This document shows positions 9,500 to 17,834 of a DNA stretch of 64,000 nucleotides, piece by piece (positions within the stretch are counted from its first letter, which is position 1; each line of letters begins with the position of its first letter). The notes below the pieces were generated by a model. It was not told the DNA's origin and made no database searches. It saw nothing but the letters and a program-made list of their open reading frames with translations. Source of the stretch: Pseudoduganella lurida. Its GTDB lineage: Bacteria > Pseudomonadota > Gammaproteobacteria > Burkholderiales > Burkholderiaceae_D. Location: assembly GCF_007830455.1 (NCBI RefSeq), contig NZ_VLLB01000003.1, positions 310,001 to 374,000 of the forward strand, read 5' to 3'. Position numbers and translations under genes: made by a program.

Positions 9500-9573
9500 A
9501 CGGGACGGCAGGGTTGCCTCTGCGGCGCTAGACTGTCGCCTTTCCTGTCTTATTCAACGTTCCGGAGTTTTCG

Positions 9574-10365
9574 ATGTCCCTGCGCCCGTTCCCTTCTTGC
9601 CTTCTCCTGTGCGCCACGCTGGCGCCACTGAGCGCGCTCGCCCAGCAGGATGAGCCGATCAGCACGGACCGGCCGGACTTCGTCAATTCCGCCGATGTGG
9701 TGGGCAAGGGCACCGTGCAGGTCGAGACGGGCTTTGCGCTGGAACGCAACCGCGACGCCGGCGAGAAGGAGCGCACCACCAGCACGCCCGTGCTGCTGCG
9801 GGTAGGCGTGTCGGACACGCTGGAACTGCGCGCCGAAACGGACGGCCGCGTGCGCCACCGCGTCGACGGCGCAACGCGCGCCCGCGAGCGGGGCTGGGCG
9901 GACGACGTCATCGGCATCAAGTGGCATGCCCGCGACGCCGATGAGGGCGGTCCATCGGTGGGCTTCACCCTGGAAGCGGACCTCGACACGGGCTCGCCGG
10001 CCTTCCGCGGCAATGGCGTGCAGCCGGCGCTGGGCATGTCCGCGGAATGGGACCTGCCGCAGGACATGTCGCTGGGCGTGATGCCGGGCCTCACGCGGGT
10101 GAAGAACGACGATGGCTCGCATGGCGTCAACGGCTTCTTCGGCATCGTGCTGGACAAGGCCTGGAACGATCACTTCAAGACCTTCGCCGAATTCGCGGCG
10201 CCGCAGATCGCCCATGCGAAGAACGGCGGCACGCAGGCCCAGGCCGATGTGGGCGTCGCCTGGCTGCTCACGCGCGACTGCCAGCTCGATGCCATGTACT
10301 CCCGCGGCCTGAACAGCCACACTGCCGACCACGCGGTCACGGTCGGGTTGTCGTTCCGGCTGTAG
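9574..10365 (+). CDS. Outer-membrane MetA-pathway-like transporter protein
   Basis: 263-aa protein with a signal peptide ending SALA|QQDEPISTDRPDFV, followed by alternating amphipathic beta strands and a C-terminal strand ending in LSFRL, as expected for an outer-membrane barrel. The DRPDF(V) start of the mature protein and the overall length match the family annotated as putative MetA-pathway-of-phenol-degradation or transporter protein. No aromatic degradation genes are nearby, so the substrate is open. A hairpin terminator of the GGGGTCTGTCCCC family follows. Confidence 0.75.
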   Translation: MSLRPFPSCLLLCATLAPLSALAQQDEPISTDRPDFVNSADVVGKGTVQVETGFALERNRDAGEKERTTSTPVLLRVGVSDTLELRAETDGRVRHRVDGATRARERGWADDVIGIKWHARDADEGGPSVGFTLEADLDTGSPAFRGNGVQPALGMSAEWDLPQDMSLGVMPGLTRVKNDDGSHGVNGFFGIVLDKAWNDHFKTFAEFAAPQIAHAKNGGTQAQADVGVAWLLTRDCQLDAMYSRGLNSHTADHAVTVGLSFRL

Positions 10366-10389
10366 CAGCGGCCACCAGACTGTTGCCTG

Positions 10390-10414
10390 AAAAATGGGGT
10401 CTGTCCCCATTTTT
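10390..10414 (+). terminator. Terminator made from the GGGGTCTGTCCCC repeat
   Basis: Stem AAAAATGGGG/CCCCATTTTT with loop TCTGT. The loop and GC arms form the core GGGGTCTGTCCCC shared with other intergenic repeats here. The flanking A and T runs make it a plausible bidirectional intrinsic terminator after the outer-membrane protein gene. Confidence 0.7.
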
Positions 10415-10471
10415 ATGGAAACATTACTCTGCCATTGGAAATAGCTATTGTGTTGATTTAATCAATTGACT

Positions 10472-10499
10472 TTGCCAATCCTTAATGCGAACGTAAAAT
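10472..10499 (+). promoter_or_regulatory. katA promoter
   Basis: -35 TTGCCA at 10472-10477 and -10 TAAAAT at 10494-10499 with a 16-base spacer, each matching the sigma-70 consensus at five of six positions. A 13-bp palindrome TTGATTTAATCAA lies directly upstream at 10453-10465 and may be a regulator site. Confidence 0.6.
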
Positions 10500-10528
10500 T
10501 TCCCTACGTTCACATCAAGGAGCAAAGC

Positions 10529-11992
10529 ATGAGCCAGCCGCCTATCACTACCGCCTCCGGCATTCCCGTCGCCGACAACCAGAATTCCGCCAGCGCCGGC
10601 CCGCGCGGTCCGCTGCTGCTGCAGGATTTCCACCTGGTCGAAAAGCTCCAGCACTTCAACCGCGAGCGCATTCCGGAGCGCGTGGTGCACGCCAAGGGTT
10701 CCGGCGCCTATGGCACCTTCACCGTCACCCACGACATCCGCGGCTTCACGAAAGCCAAGCTGTTCGCGTCGGTCGGCAAGCAGACCGACACGTTCCTGCG
10801 CTTCTCCACCGTCGGTGGCGAGAAGGGCAGTGCCGATACCGAACGCGATCCGCGCGGCTTCGCGCTGCGCTTCTACACGGAAGAAGGCAACTGGGACCTG
10901 GTCGGCAACAACACGCCGGTATTCTTCCTGAAGGACGGCATCAAGTTCCCGGACTTCATCCACACCCAGAAGCGCGATCCGCAAACGAACCTGAAATCGG
11001 CCACGATGATGTTCGACTTCTGGAGCAAGGCGCCGGAAAGCCTGCACCAGGTCACCACGCTGTTCTCCAGCCGCGGCACGCCGGACGGCTACCGCCACAT
11101 GCACGGCTTCGGCAGCCATACCTACAGCATGATCAACGATGCCGGTGAACGCGTCTACGTGAAGTACCACTTCCTCACGCAGCAGGGCATCAGGAACCTC
11201 ACCGCAGCGGAAGCCACGCGCATCGCCGGCAGCGATCCGGACTACGCGCAGCGCGACCTGTTCAACGCGATCGCCCGCGGCGACTTCCCGCGCTGGACGC
11301 TGTCGATCCAGGTGGCCACCGAGGCCCAGCTGGCAGCGTGGGAACAGCGCACCGGCTGGAACCCGTTCGACCTGACGAAGGTGTGGCCGCACGGCGACTT
11401 CCCGATGCAGCAGGTGGGCGTGCTGGAACTGAACCGCAATCCGCTGAACTACCACGCGGAAGTGGAGCAGGCCGCGCTGTCGCCATCGAACGTGGTGCCG
11501 GGCCTGGGCTACTCGCCGGACAAGATGCTGCAGGCGCGCCTGTTCGCCTACCACGATGCGCAGCTGTACCGCGTGGGCACCAACCACCAGTACCTGCCGG
11601 TGAACGCGCCGCGCTGCCCGGTGCACAACCAGCAGCGTGACGGTGCGATGGCCTTCGCCAACGGCGGCGCGCAGCAGAACTACGCCACGGTCGAAGCGGG
11701 CGGCACCAATCCGCAAGGCCTCGGCAATGGCGAGCCGGCACTGGCACTCGATGGCGCGGCGGGCCGCTACGACCCGCGCGGCACGGACGACGACTACACC
11801 CAGGCGGGCAACCTGTTCCGCCTGCTGGACGCCGCCGAACGCCAGGCCCTGTGCGACAACCTGGCCGGTCCCCTGTCGCAGGTCTCGGACGAGATCGTGC
11901 AGCGCCAGCTGGGCCACTTCGACAAGGCCGATGTCGCCTACGGTGCCGGCGTGCGCGCCGCATTGAAAGCCCGCGGCCGCAACGTCGACTAA
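10529..11992 (+). CDS. katA: Monofunctional haem catalase
   Basis: 487-aa small-subunit (clade 3 type) catalase that disproportionates hydrogen peroxide in the cytoplasm. The distal His54 is in RVVHAKGSGAYG, the distal Asn is in LVGNNTPVFF near residue 127, and the proximal haem-ligand Tyr341 is in RLFAYHDAQLYR. Length and the absence of a C-terminal flavodoxin-like domain exclude the large-subunit type. The ATG at 10529 is preceded by AAGGAG at 10517-10522; an upstream in-frame start at 10466 falls inside the promoter. No oxyR is adjacent. Confidence 0.93.
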   Translation: MSQPPITTASGIPVADNQNSASAGPRGPLLLQDFHLVEKLQHFNRERIPERVVHAKGSGAYGTFTVTHDIRGFTKAKLFASVGKQTDTFLRFSTVGGEKGSADTERDPRGFALRFYTEEGNWDLVGNNTPVFFLKDGIKFPDFIHTQKRDPQTNLKSATMMFDFWSKAPESLHQVTTLFSSRGTPDGYRHMHGFGSHTYSMINDAGERVYVKYHFLTQQGIRNLTAAEATRIAGSDPDYAQRDLFNAIARGDFPRWTLSIQVATEAQLAAWEQRTGWNPFDLTKVWPHGDFPMQQVGVLELNRNPLNYHAEVEQAALSPSNVVPGLGYSPDKMLQARLFAYHDAQLYRVGTNHQYLPVNAPRCPVHNQQRDGAMAFANGGAQQNYATVEAGGTNPQGLGNGEPALALDGAAGRYDPRGTDDDYTQAGNLFRLLDAAERQALCDNLAGPLSQVSDEIVQRQLGHFDKADVAYGAGVRAALKARGRNVD

Positions 11993-12000
11993 GACGGTCC

Positions 12001-12045
12001 AGCTCGTGTCCACCGTGGGGTCAACCCCATTTTCGGACACGAGCT
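12001..12045. repeat. Intergenic palindrome, GTGTCC...GGACAC class
   Basis: Outer arms AGCTCGTGTCC and GGACACGAGCT enclose an inner hairpin TGGGG/CCCCA. It begins eight bases after the katA stop codon and may also end its transcript. Confidence 0.7.
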
Positions 12046-12121
12046 CGACCTTGTAGCGCTGGCAGACCTGAGCGCTTTTTCGGTTCGGGGCTTGCCCGGG
12101 AGCGACAAGGAATGGCCGGGT

Positions 12122-12160
12122 CCGTGTCCGATTTCGGGGTTGACCCCGTGGCGGACACGG
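12122..12160. repeat. Second intergenic palindrome between katA and the carboxypeptidase gene
   Basis: Outer arms CCGTGTCCG and CGGACACGG enclose GGGGTTGACCCC. The downstream flank CTCGGCCGT also follows the copy at 18691. Two family members thus lie in one 237-base gap. Confidence 0.7.
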
Positions 12161-12229
12161 GCTCGGCCGTTTTTGCATTCACGCGCCAAAGCGAGGACAA
12201 TGACGCCACCTCAACCCAAGGCCCCGACA

Positions 12230-13354
12230 ATGACCATCAAAATCAGCCACAACTTCGACTCCGGCGCGATCGACGTCGTGAGCGCGGAGAATCCTGCCAG
12301 TATCGAACTGAAGCTGCGCAAGGATTCGCACGCCGACATCAACCAGTGGTTCCACTACCGCGTGCAGGGTGCGCGCGGCAAGGCGCTGACGATGCACTTC
12401 CTGAACGCCGGCCAGGCCACGTATCCGAAAGGCTTCGAGGACTACAACGCCTGCGCCAGCTACGACGGCGAGAACTGGTTCCGCGTGCCCACCTCGTTCG
12501 ACGGCCAGGTGATGACCGTGCGGCACACGCCGGAGCTGGACAGCGTCTACTACGCCTACTTCGAGCCGTATTCGTGGGAACGCCACCTGCGCCTGCTGGG
12601 CGAAGTGGCGCAGCATCCGCTGGCGCGCGTGCAGGACCTGGGCTCCACCGTCGATGGCCGCGACATGAACCTGGTCACCATCGGCAACCCGGAAGCGGAG
12701 AAGAAGATCTGGTTCATCGCCCGCCAGCATCCCGGCGAATCGATGGCCGAATGGTATGTGGAAGGCCTGATCGATGCGCTGCTGGACGACGCCAATCCGA
12801 TCGCCCGCAAGCTGCTGCAGCGCTGCGTGTTCCACATCGTGCCGAACATGAATCCGGACGGCTCGGTGCGCGGCAACCTGCGCACGAACGGCGCGGGCGC
12901 GAACCTGAACCGCGAATGGATGACGCCCACCCTGGAGCGCTCGCCGGAAGTGCTGTGCGTGAAGCAGAAGATGCACGAGACGGGTGTCGACATGTTCTTC
13001 GACATCCATGGCGACGAGGCGCTGCCGTACAACTTCGTGGCCGGTAACGAGATGCTGGAGAACTTCAGCGCGGAGCGCGCCGCCACGCAGCAGACCTTCA
13101 TCGAACGCTACAAGAATGCCAGCCCGGACTTCCAGGACCGCATCGGCTACCCGGTCAGCAAGTACAAGGAAGACATGCTCACGCTGGCCTCCAAGTACGT
13201 GGGTCACCACTTCGGCTGCCTGGCGCTGACGCTGGAGATGCCGTTCAAGGACAACGCCGACCTGCCGGTGCCGAGCGTCGGCTGGAACGGCGCGCGCAGC
13301 GCCGCCCTGGGCGCCGCCATCCTGCAGCCGATCCTGCTGGCGCTGGGAGACTGA
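12230..13354 (+). CDS. M14-family zinc carboxypeptidase (CCP-like)
   Basis: 374-aa cytoplasmic metallopeptidase of the M14 family, cytosolic-carboxypeptidase-like subgroup. An N-terminal beta domain of about 125 residues precedes the catalytic domain. Zinc ligands are His167 and Glu170 in RQHPGES and His260 in FDIHGDEA; the catalytic Glu336 is in LTLEMPF. NPDGS and NLNREW fit the substrate-binding Asn/Arg region. The start at 12230 is preceded by AAGG at a workable distance; an in-frame ATG at 12200 would add ten residues. The next gene begins one base after the stop, so the two are probably co-transcribed. Confidence 0.88.
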   Translation: MTIKISHNFDSGAIDVVSAENPASIELKLRKDSHADINQWFHYRVQGARGKALTMHFLNAGQATYPKGFEDYNACASYDGENWFRVPTSFDGQVMTVRHTPELDSVYYAYFEPYSWERHLRLLGEVAQHPLARVQDLGSTVDGRDMNLVTIGNPEAEKKIWFIARQHPGESMAEWYVEGLIDALLDDANPIARKLLQRCVFHIVPNMNPDGSVRGNLRTNGAGANLNREWMTPTLERSPEVLCVKQKMHETGVDMFFDIHGDEALPYNFVAGNEMLENFSAERAATQQTFIERYKNASPDFQDRIGYPVSKYKEDMLTLASKYVGHHFGCLALTLEMPFKDNADLPVPSVGWNGARSAALGAAILQPILLALGD

Positions 13355-13355
13355 G

Positions 13356-13820
13356 ATGGGCGTCGAGATCGAGCACAAGTTCCTGGTGCGCGGTGATGGC
13401 TGGCGCGCGCAGGGCAAGCCCGTGCTGCTGCGCCAGGGCTACCTGTCGTCGCATCCGGAGCGTGTAGTGCGGGTGCGTATCGAGGGCGATCATGCCGTGA
13501 TGACGATCAAGAGCAAGTCGGTCGGCATCACGCGCGGCGAATGGGAATATCCGCTGCCGATGGCCGATGCGGCCGAATTCCTCGAACGCCTGTGCGAGCA
13601 GCCGATCATCGAAAAGTACCGGCGTCGCATCGAACATGCGGGATTCACATGGGAAGTCGATGAATTCCTGGGCGCGAATGCGGGCTTGATCGTCGCGGAA
13701 ATCGAATTGCCGTCGGAAGACACGCCATTCGAGAAGCCGGAATGGGTGGGCGAGGACGTGACCGACGACCAGAGGTATCTCAATTCGAATCTGATTGCCC
13801 ATCCTTTTTCGGCTTGGTAA
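13356..13820 (+). CDS. CYTH domain protein (triphosphate tunnel metalloenzyme)
   Basis: 154-aa single-domain member of the CYTH family, which hydrolyses or converts triphosphate compounds such as inorganic triphosphate. The defining N-terminal ExExK motif is EIEHK at residues 4-8, followed by basic and acidic strands (RVRIEGDHAVMTIKSK, EVDEF, IAEIELPSED) that line the tunnel. It begins one base after the carboxypeptidase stop. Members of this size are usually inorganic triphosphatases; the exact substrate cannot be read from sequence. Confidence 0.88.
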   Translation: MGVEIEHKFLVRGDGWRAQGKPVLLRQGYLSSHPERVVRVRIEGDHAVMTIKSKSVGITRGEWEYPLPMADAAEFLERLCEQPIIEKYRRRIEHAGFTWEVDEFLGANAGLIVAEIELPSEDTPFEKPEWVGEDVTDDQRYLNSNLIAHPFSAW

Positions 13821-13914
13821 TGACGCCAGATAATCGGATTCGACCCTCTGAAATAAGGTTTATTAAATTCCAGATGGTAACAAAAATAAAAACCAAGAGT
13901 TGACAGTGTTTTCC

Positions 13915-13940
13915 AAGGCCCTGATTTTCAGGGCCTTTTT
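13915..13940 (+). terminator. Terminator after the CYTH gene
   Basis: Stem AAGGCCCTGA/TCAGGGCCTT with a TTT loop, then further T. It lies 95 bases past the stop. The rest of the 300-base gap up to 14120 is comparatively AT-rich and should hold the promoter and leader of the next gene; I could not fix the boxes. Confidence 0.85.
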
Positions 13941-14120
13941 CGTTTGAGAATGTTTCCTTGATAGTAGGACTGTTCCCACCTCGACAGGGACTGAACGCCG
14001 ATGTTTAACGATTGAAGAGCCCGGTAATCTTCGTCTCACGGTAACGCAAACGAGTTACCAGACCTTCGAAACCTACTTAGAAACATAACAGCGCCAAGGC
14101 GCGAAAACAGGAGAACTACC

Positions 14121-14669
14121 ATGCGTAAATCGATCATCGCTGCAGCCATTCTTGCCACCTCGATGGCTGGCGCTTCCTTCGCTCAGACCGCCCAGAACAA
14201 CAGCGGCTCGCAGAACAACTCGTCCAGCTCGTCGGCATCGAAAAACAGCTCGAACAACAGCAACGGTAGCGGCCAGGCCAACGGCGGCGTGGGCCTGAAC
14301 CTGGGCCTGGGCGCTGGCGCCAGCGGCTCCGGCCAGAACAGCAACTCGGCATCGAAGCAGTCGGGCACCCGTTCGACCAACGCCGTGGACCGCATGGTGA
14401 ACGGCACGAACGGTAACAACGGTAACAGCGGTTCGAACAGCTCGGGCAGCTCGAGCAACTCGTCGACCGGCTCGTCGAACGGTTCGTCGTCCTCGTCGAA
14501 CTCGGGCTCCGGCCAGGGTAATGCCGGTGCCGGCCTGAACCTGGGCCTGGGCGTGGGCGGCGGTGCGTCGGGCCAGGGTTCGAACTCGAACTCGTCGTCG
14601 GGCTCGTCGCACAACATGAACAACGGTTCGTCGCAATCGACCGGCAACACCAGCAACAACGGCCGTTAA
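14121..14669 (+). CDS. Small secreted Ser/Asn/Gly-rich low-complexity protein
   Basis: 182 aa. The signal peptide MRKSIIAAAILATSMAGA is followed by SFA|QTAQNN, then a mature part built almost wholly of Ser, Asn, Gly and Gln. A hydrophobic island (GLNLGLGAG and GLNLGLGVGGGASG) occurs twice, about 85 residues apart, each preceded by a GQ(A/G)N(G/A)G motif, so the protein looks like two copies of one module. There are no cysteines. RBS AGGAG stands at 14109-14113. The signal peptide is closely like those of the two small proteins at 17835 and 18281, and the gene lies upstream of the TpsB-like exporter. The function is unknown; it may be an extracellular matrix or surface protein. Confidence 0.7.
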   Translation: MRKSIIAAAILATSMAGASFAQTAQNNSGSQNNSSSSSASKNSSNNSNGSGQANGGVGLNLGLGAGASGSGQNSNSASKQSGTRSTNAVDRMVNGTNGNNGNSGSNSSGSSSNSSTGSSNGSSSSSNSGSGQGNAGAGLNLGLGVGGGASGQGSNSNSSSGSSHNMNNGSSQSTGNTSNNGR

Positions 14670-14758
14670 TTGCCACTTAGCCGAGTTCGCTGATTGCCAG
14701 CGTCCTGCCTGCACCGGCCCGCCGGTTGCCGGCACCCCACGCGGGTGAGGCATAGAGA

Positions 14759-14787
14759 ACCCGCCGGCACTGTCCGGCGGGTTTTTG
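14759..14787 (+). terminator. Terminator after the Ser/Asn-rich gene
   Basis: Stem ACCCGCCGG/CCGGCGGGT with loop CACTGT and a T tract. It separates this gene from the lipoprotein-TpsB pair that follows. Confidence 0.9.
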
Positions 14788-14815
14788 TTATCGATACTAG
14801 ACATCGGGATCAGCC

Positions 14816-16012
14816 ATGCAGACCAGATACCTCGGCCTGATGCTGCCGCTCGCCCTCGGGCTGGGCGGCTGCGCGGTCAACCTCACCGCCGGTGGCGGCC
14901 CCAATACCGGCGGTGGTGGCGGAGGCGGCGACGACGCCGGCAACAGCGCGCAGGTGCAGCAGGACGGGTCCGGCATTTCGGACAATACCCTCGAATTCCA
15001 GGCGCAGAATGTGGCTGGTACCGGCACCGGGCTGTCGCTCGGCCAGGGCCTCTCGAACCGTGGCATGCCCATCGTGCCGATCAATGCGCTGGTTGCGCGG
15101 GGCTTTGCCGCCGGCAGCAACCCGAATGCCGTCCTGCGCGGCCTGGGCAACGGCACCGGCGCCGCGCTGCGCAACATCACCGCGCCGGTGGCCCGTGCCG
15201 CCCAGGCGGCAGCACCGGTCGCGGATGCGCTGGCCGTGGTCGCGCAGCCCACTGCGAAGACCGTGACGGCGGTGGCGATTCCCGCCGGTGCGGCAATCCA
15301 GTCGACGCAGCAGGTCACCACCGCTGCCGGTGGCGTCGTGGCGCCGGCGACCAGTGCTGCCGGCAAGGCCGTCAGCGCGACTGCCACGCCGGCCGCCGAA
15401 GCCGTCGCGCAAGCCGCCACACCTGCCACGCAGGCCGCCGGCAAGGCCGCAGCAGCCGTCACGCAACCGGCTGGCCAGGTGGTGGCCCCCGTCGCCGGTG
15501 GCGCAAAACCCGCGCTGAATGCACTGGCGGCGACAACGAAAGCCACCACCGGTGCACTGTCTCCCGTGACGCAAGCCGCGTCGCCAGTGAGCAAGGCGGT
15601 TGCCGTCACCGTGAAACCGCTGGCCGATACCGCGCGGCCCGTGGCGAAAGGTGCCGCGCCGGCCGTGGCCGCCGTGGCGAAGACCGCCGCGCCGATCGCG
15701 CAGGCCGCCTCGCCGGTCGCGAAACCCGTGGCCGATGCGGCCGGCGGCGCCGCGAACGCCGCGGCCGATGCCAAGCAGACGGTGGCCGATGCCGCGGCAC
15801 CCGTGGCCGATGCGGCCGCGCCCGCTTCGGCCGCCGCCCAGCCGCTGCTGAGCCCACTGGGCATCAAGCTGGCCAATTCCGGCGGCAGCGCCGGCAAGGC
15901 ACCCGTCAACCTGCGCACCGCGCCGTCGCAACCCGCGGCGGGCAGCGGCAGCGCGCCATCCACGCCGGCCGCCGCGCTGGCCAGCCTGCGCGGTGCGCTG
16001 GGAGGAAGATAA
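14816..16012 (+). CDS. Ala/Val/Pro-rich lipoprotein next to the TpsB gene
   Basis: 398 aa. An N-terminal lipobox (LALGLGGC, Cys21) marks a lipoprotein. A glycine run follows, then a conserved-looking segment to about residue 120 (TLEFQAQNVAGTGTGLSLGQ, IVPINALVARGF). From about 120 to 340 the chain is a degenerate repeat of Ala, Val, Pro, Thr and Lys with units such as APVADAA, ASPVAKPVADAAG and TPAAEAVAQAA, probably extended or rod-like. The stop lies three bases before the TpsB start and the TpsB ribosome site is inside this gene, so the two are one operon. It has no TPS secretion domain, so it is not a classical TpsA. Collagen-like annotation might appear in databases, but Gly-X-Y triplets are not the dominant pattern. 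Confidence 0.7.
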   Translation: MQTRYLGLMLPLALGLGGCAVNLTAGGGPNTGGGGGGGDDAGNSAQVQQDGSGISDNTLEFQAQNVAGTGTGLSLGQGLSNRGMPIVPINALVARGFAAGSNPNAVLRGLGNGTGAALRNITAPVARAAQAAAPVADALAVVAQPTAKTVTAVAIPAGAAIQSTQQVTTAAGGVVAPATSAAGKAVSATATPAAEAVAQAATPATQAAGKAAAAVTQPAGQVVAPVAGGAKPALNALAATTKATTGALSPVTQAASPVSKAVAVTVKPLADTARPVAKGAAPAVAAVAKTAAPIAQAASPVAKPVADAAGGAANAAADAKQTVADAAAPVADAAAPASAAAQPLLSPLGIKLANSGGSAGKAPVNLRTAPSQPAAGSGSAPSTPAAALASLRGALGGR

Positions 16013-16015
16013 CTG

Positions 16016-17695
16016 ATGACACGTCCAAAGAAGGTCGTTCGCAAGGAAGTACAGCTGGGCGTTCGCATGGCACTTGCCGCATCGCTGGGCCTGGCGTTCG
16101 CAGCGCCGCCCGCCTGGGCACAAAGCGAAAGCAATCTGCAGCGCACGCTGCCGCGCGCCCAGCCGCGCCAGCCGGAATCGAACGCCGCGCTGCGCGAGCC
16201 GATGCAGAACCTGGACCAGCTGGAAAACGTGGCGGTGCATCCGACCGATATCCGCATCGCCGGCGTGAAGTCGGTGCCGTTCGCCGAGATCTCCGCCGTC
16301 TTCAGCCAGTTCAACAACCAGGACACGACGGTCGGCCAGCTGGCCGAGGCGGCAAAGAAGGTGGCGGATGTGTACGCGCAGCACGGCTATGCGCTGTCGT
16401 TTGCCTATCTGCCGGTGCAGGACATGGCCAACGGCCGGGTGCAGATCGTGGTGGTGGAGGGCTACATCGGCAATGTCGTCATCAACGATGCGCCGCCGAA
16501 CCTGCTGCCGCAGATCCGCAGGCTGGCCGAGCGCCTGAAGGAAGAGCGGCCCCTCAGGCGCAGCAGCTTCGAGCGCTACGTGAGCCTGATCTCGCGCCTG
16601 CCCGGCATCGGCGTGGACGCCAACGTGCAGCCGCCGCAGAACACCGATGGCGCGGCCGAGCTCACGCTCGACGTGCACTTCAAGCGCTTCAACACCACGG
16701 CAGCGCTGGACGCGAACCACCCCGGCTTCGAAGGCATGCTGTCGGCCACCGTGAACGGCCTGACGCCGCTGGCGGACCAGCTGACGGCGTCGATCATGTG
16801 GCCGCGCGGCGATTACGACAAGCGCTACTACTCGGTCGAATACGCGCTGCCGCTGGGGTCGGACGGCCTGATGCTGCGCGCCTCCGCCTACCGCTACGAG
16901 GGCAAGGCCAACCAGGTGTATTACTACGATGTGCCACTCAACCAGTCCTATCGCGATGCGCGGGGCTCGGTAATGCTGTCGTATCCGCTGATCCTGGAAG
17001 CGGGGCGCAGCGTGATGCTGGAAGGCGGCGTGTATGGCTCCGGCAGCGGCGAGATCTATTCCGTGCCGGGCGTGGACGAGCGGCTCGACCTGCGCGCCAA
17101 TGTGCGCGCGGCGCAGCTGGGCATCAACGCCAGCTGGCAGCGCGAGCGCTACTCGGCCGAGGCCAGCGCGCAGGTCATCCGCGCCTTCAAGGGCGTGGGC
17201 TCCAGCCAGCTGGAGGACCTGGTCGATCTCGAATTCGTGAAGACGCGCGTGTCGGCCAACCGCCGCGACTCGTGGGGCGAGGACAATTCGATCGGCACCT
17301 TCATCAATGCCACCTACCAGCATTCGGGCCGGCGCCTGCCGACCAGCGAGAAGATCGTCTTCGGCGGCAGCTACTTCGCGTCCGCGTATCCTTCGGGCGA
17401 TGCCAGCGGCGATACCGGCTGGGCGATCTCGGGCGAGATCAGCAAGGGCTTCCTGCTGAAGAAGGCCTACCTGAACAGCCTGCAGCCCTTTGTCGGCTTC
17501 GATGCGGCCAAGGTGAAGAATGCCACCGACTTCTCCTCGCGCGACACCTTGAAGTCGGGCTTCGTGGGCCTGCGCTTCGATGTCAACGAGAAGCTCAATG
17601 TGGCGATTTCGGCGGCCAAGCCGATCGGCGTGGCACCGCTGGGCGAGACGGGCAAGCCGTGGCGCTACAACCTGCAGGGCGGCGTGAGCTTCTGA
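16016..17695 (+). CDS. ShlB/FhaC-like outer-membrane transporter (TpsB) with altered VRGY motif
   Basis: 559 aa. The signal peptide ends AWA|QSESN. POTRA domains span about residues 75-235 (IRIAGVKSVPF..., QIVVVEGYIGNVVIND), then a 16-strand-type barrel to a C-terminal Phe (LQGGVSF). TpsB proteins export a partner through the barrel, using a loop-6 VRGY motif whose Arg is essential in FhaC. Here the aligned site in FGGSYFASAYPSGDASGDTG reads ASAY at residues 455-458, lacking the Arg and Gly. RBS GGAGGA stands at 16001-16006. No TpsA with a TPS domain is nearby; the upstream lipoprotein is the closest candidate partner. Confidence 0.85.
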   Translation: MTRPKKVVRKEVQLGVRMALAASLGLAFAAPPAWAQSESNLQRTLPRAQPRQPESNAALREPMQNLDQLENVAVHPTDIRIAGVKSVPFAEISAVFSQFNNQDTTVGQLAEAAKKVADVYAQHGYALSFAYLPVQDMANGRVQIVVVEGYIGNVVINDAPPNLLPQIRRLAERLKEERPLRRSSFERYVSLISRLPGIGVDANVQPPQNTDGAAELTLDVHFKRFNTTAALDANHPGFEGMLSATVNGLTPLADQLTASIMWPRGDYDKRYYSVEYALPLGSDGLMLRASAYRYEGKANQVYYYDVPLNQSYRDARGSVMLSYPLILEAGRSVMLEGGVYGSGSGEIYSVPGVDERLDLRANVRAAQLGINASWQRERYSAEASAQVIRAFKGVGSSQLEDLVDLEFVKTRVSANRRDSWGEDNSIGTFINATYQHSGRRLPTSEKIVFGGSYFASAYPSGDASGDTGWAISGEISKGFLLKKAYLNSLQPFVGFDAAKVKNATDFSSRDTLKSGFVGLRFDVNEKLNVAISAAKPIGVAPLGETGKPWRYNLQGGVSF

Positions 17696-17834
17696 TGCTG
17701 GACGGCTGGGCGCGGTAGGAGAGGTCCGACCCGCGCAGCCGTCGCCGGACTATGCCCTCTCGCCGGGGGAGGGGATAAGCTTGGTCACTCGGTCATCCGA
17801 CCGTCCCACCATCATCTCATCTGGAGAATGCACC

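Noticed and set aside
13900-13928. TTGACA at 13900 as a promoter for the Ser/Asn-rich gene
   Set aside because: The -10 position would fall inside the CYTH terminator hairpin and reads GATTTT.
14073-14804. Open frames antisense to the Ser/Asn-rich protein
   Set aside because: The low-complexity codons leave all frames open; only the plus-strand frame has a signal peptide and ribosome site.
14810-17323. 837-codon minus-strand open frame opposite the lipoprotein and TpsB genes
   Set aside because: It is compositional, with Arg/Gly/His runs and no signal peptide or domain; the plus strand has lipobox, POTRA and ribosome sites.
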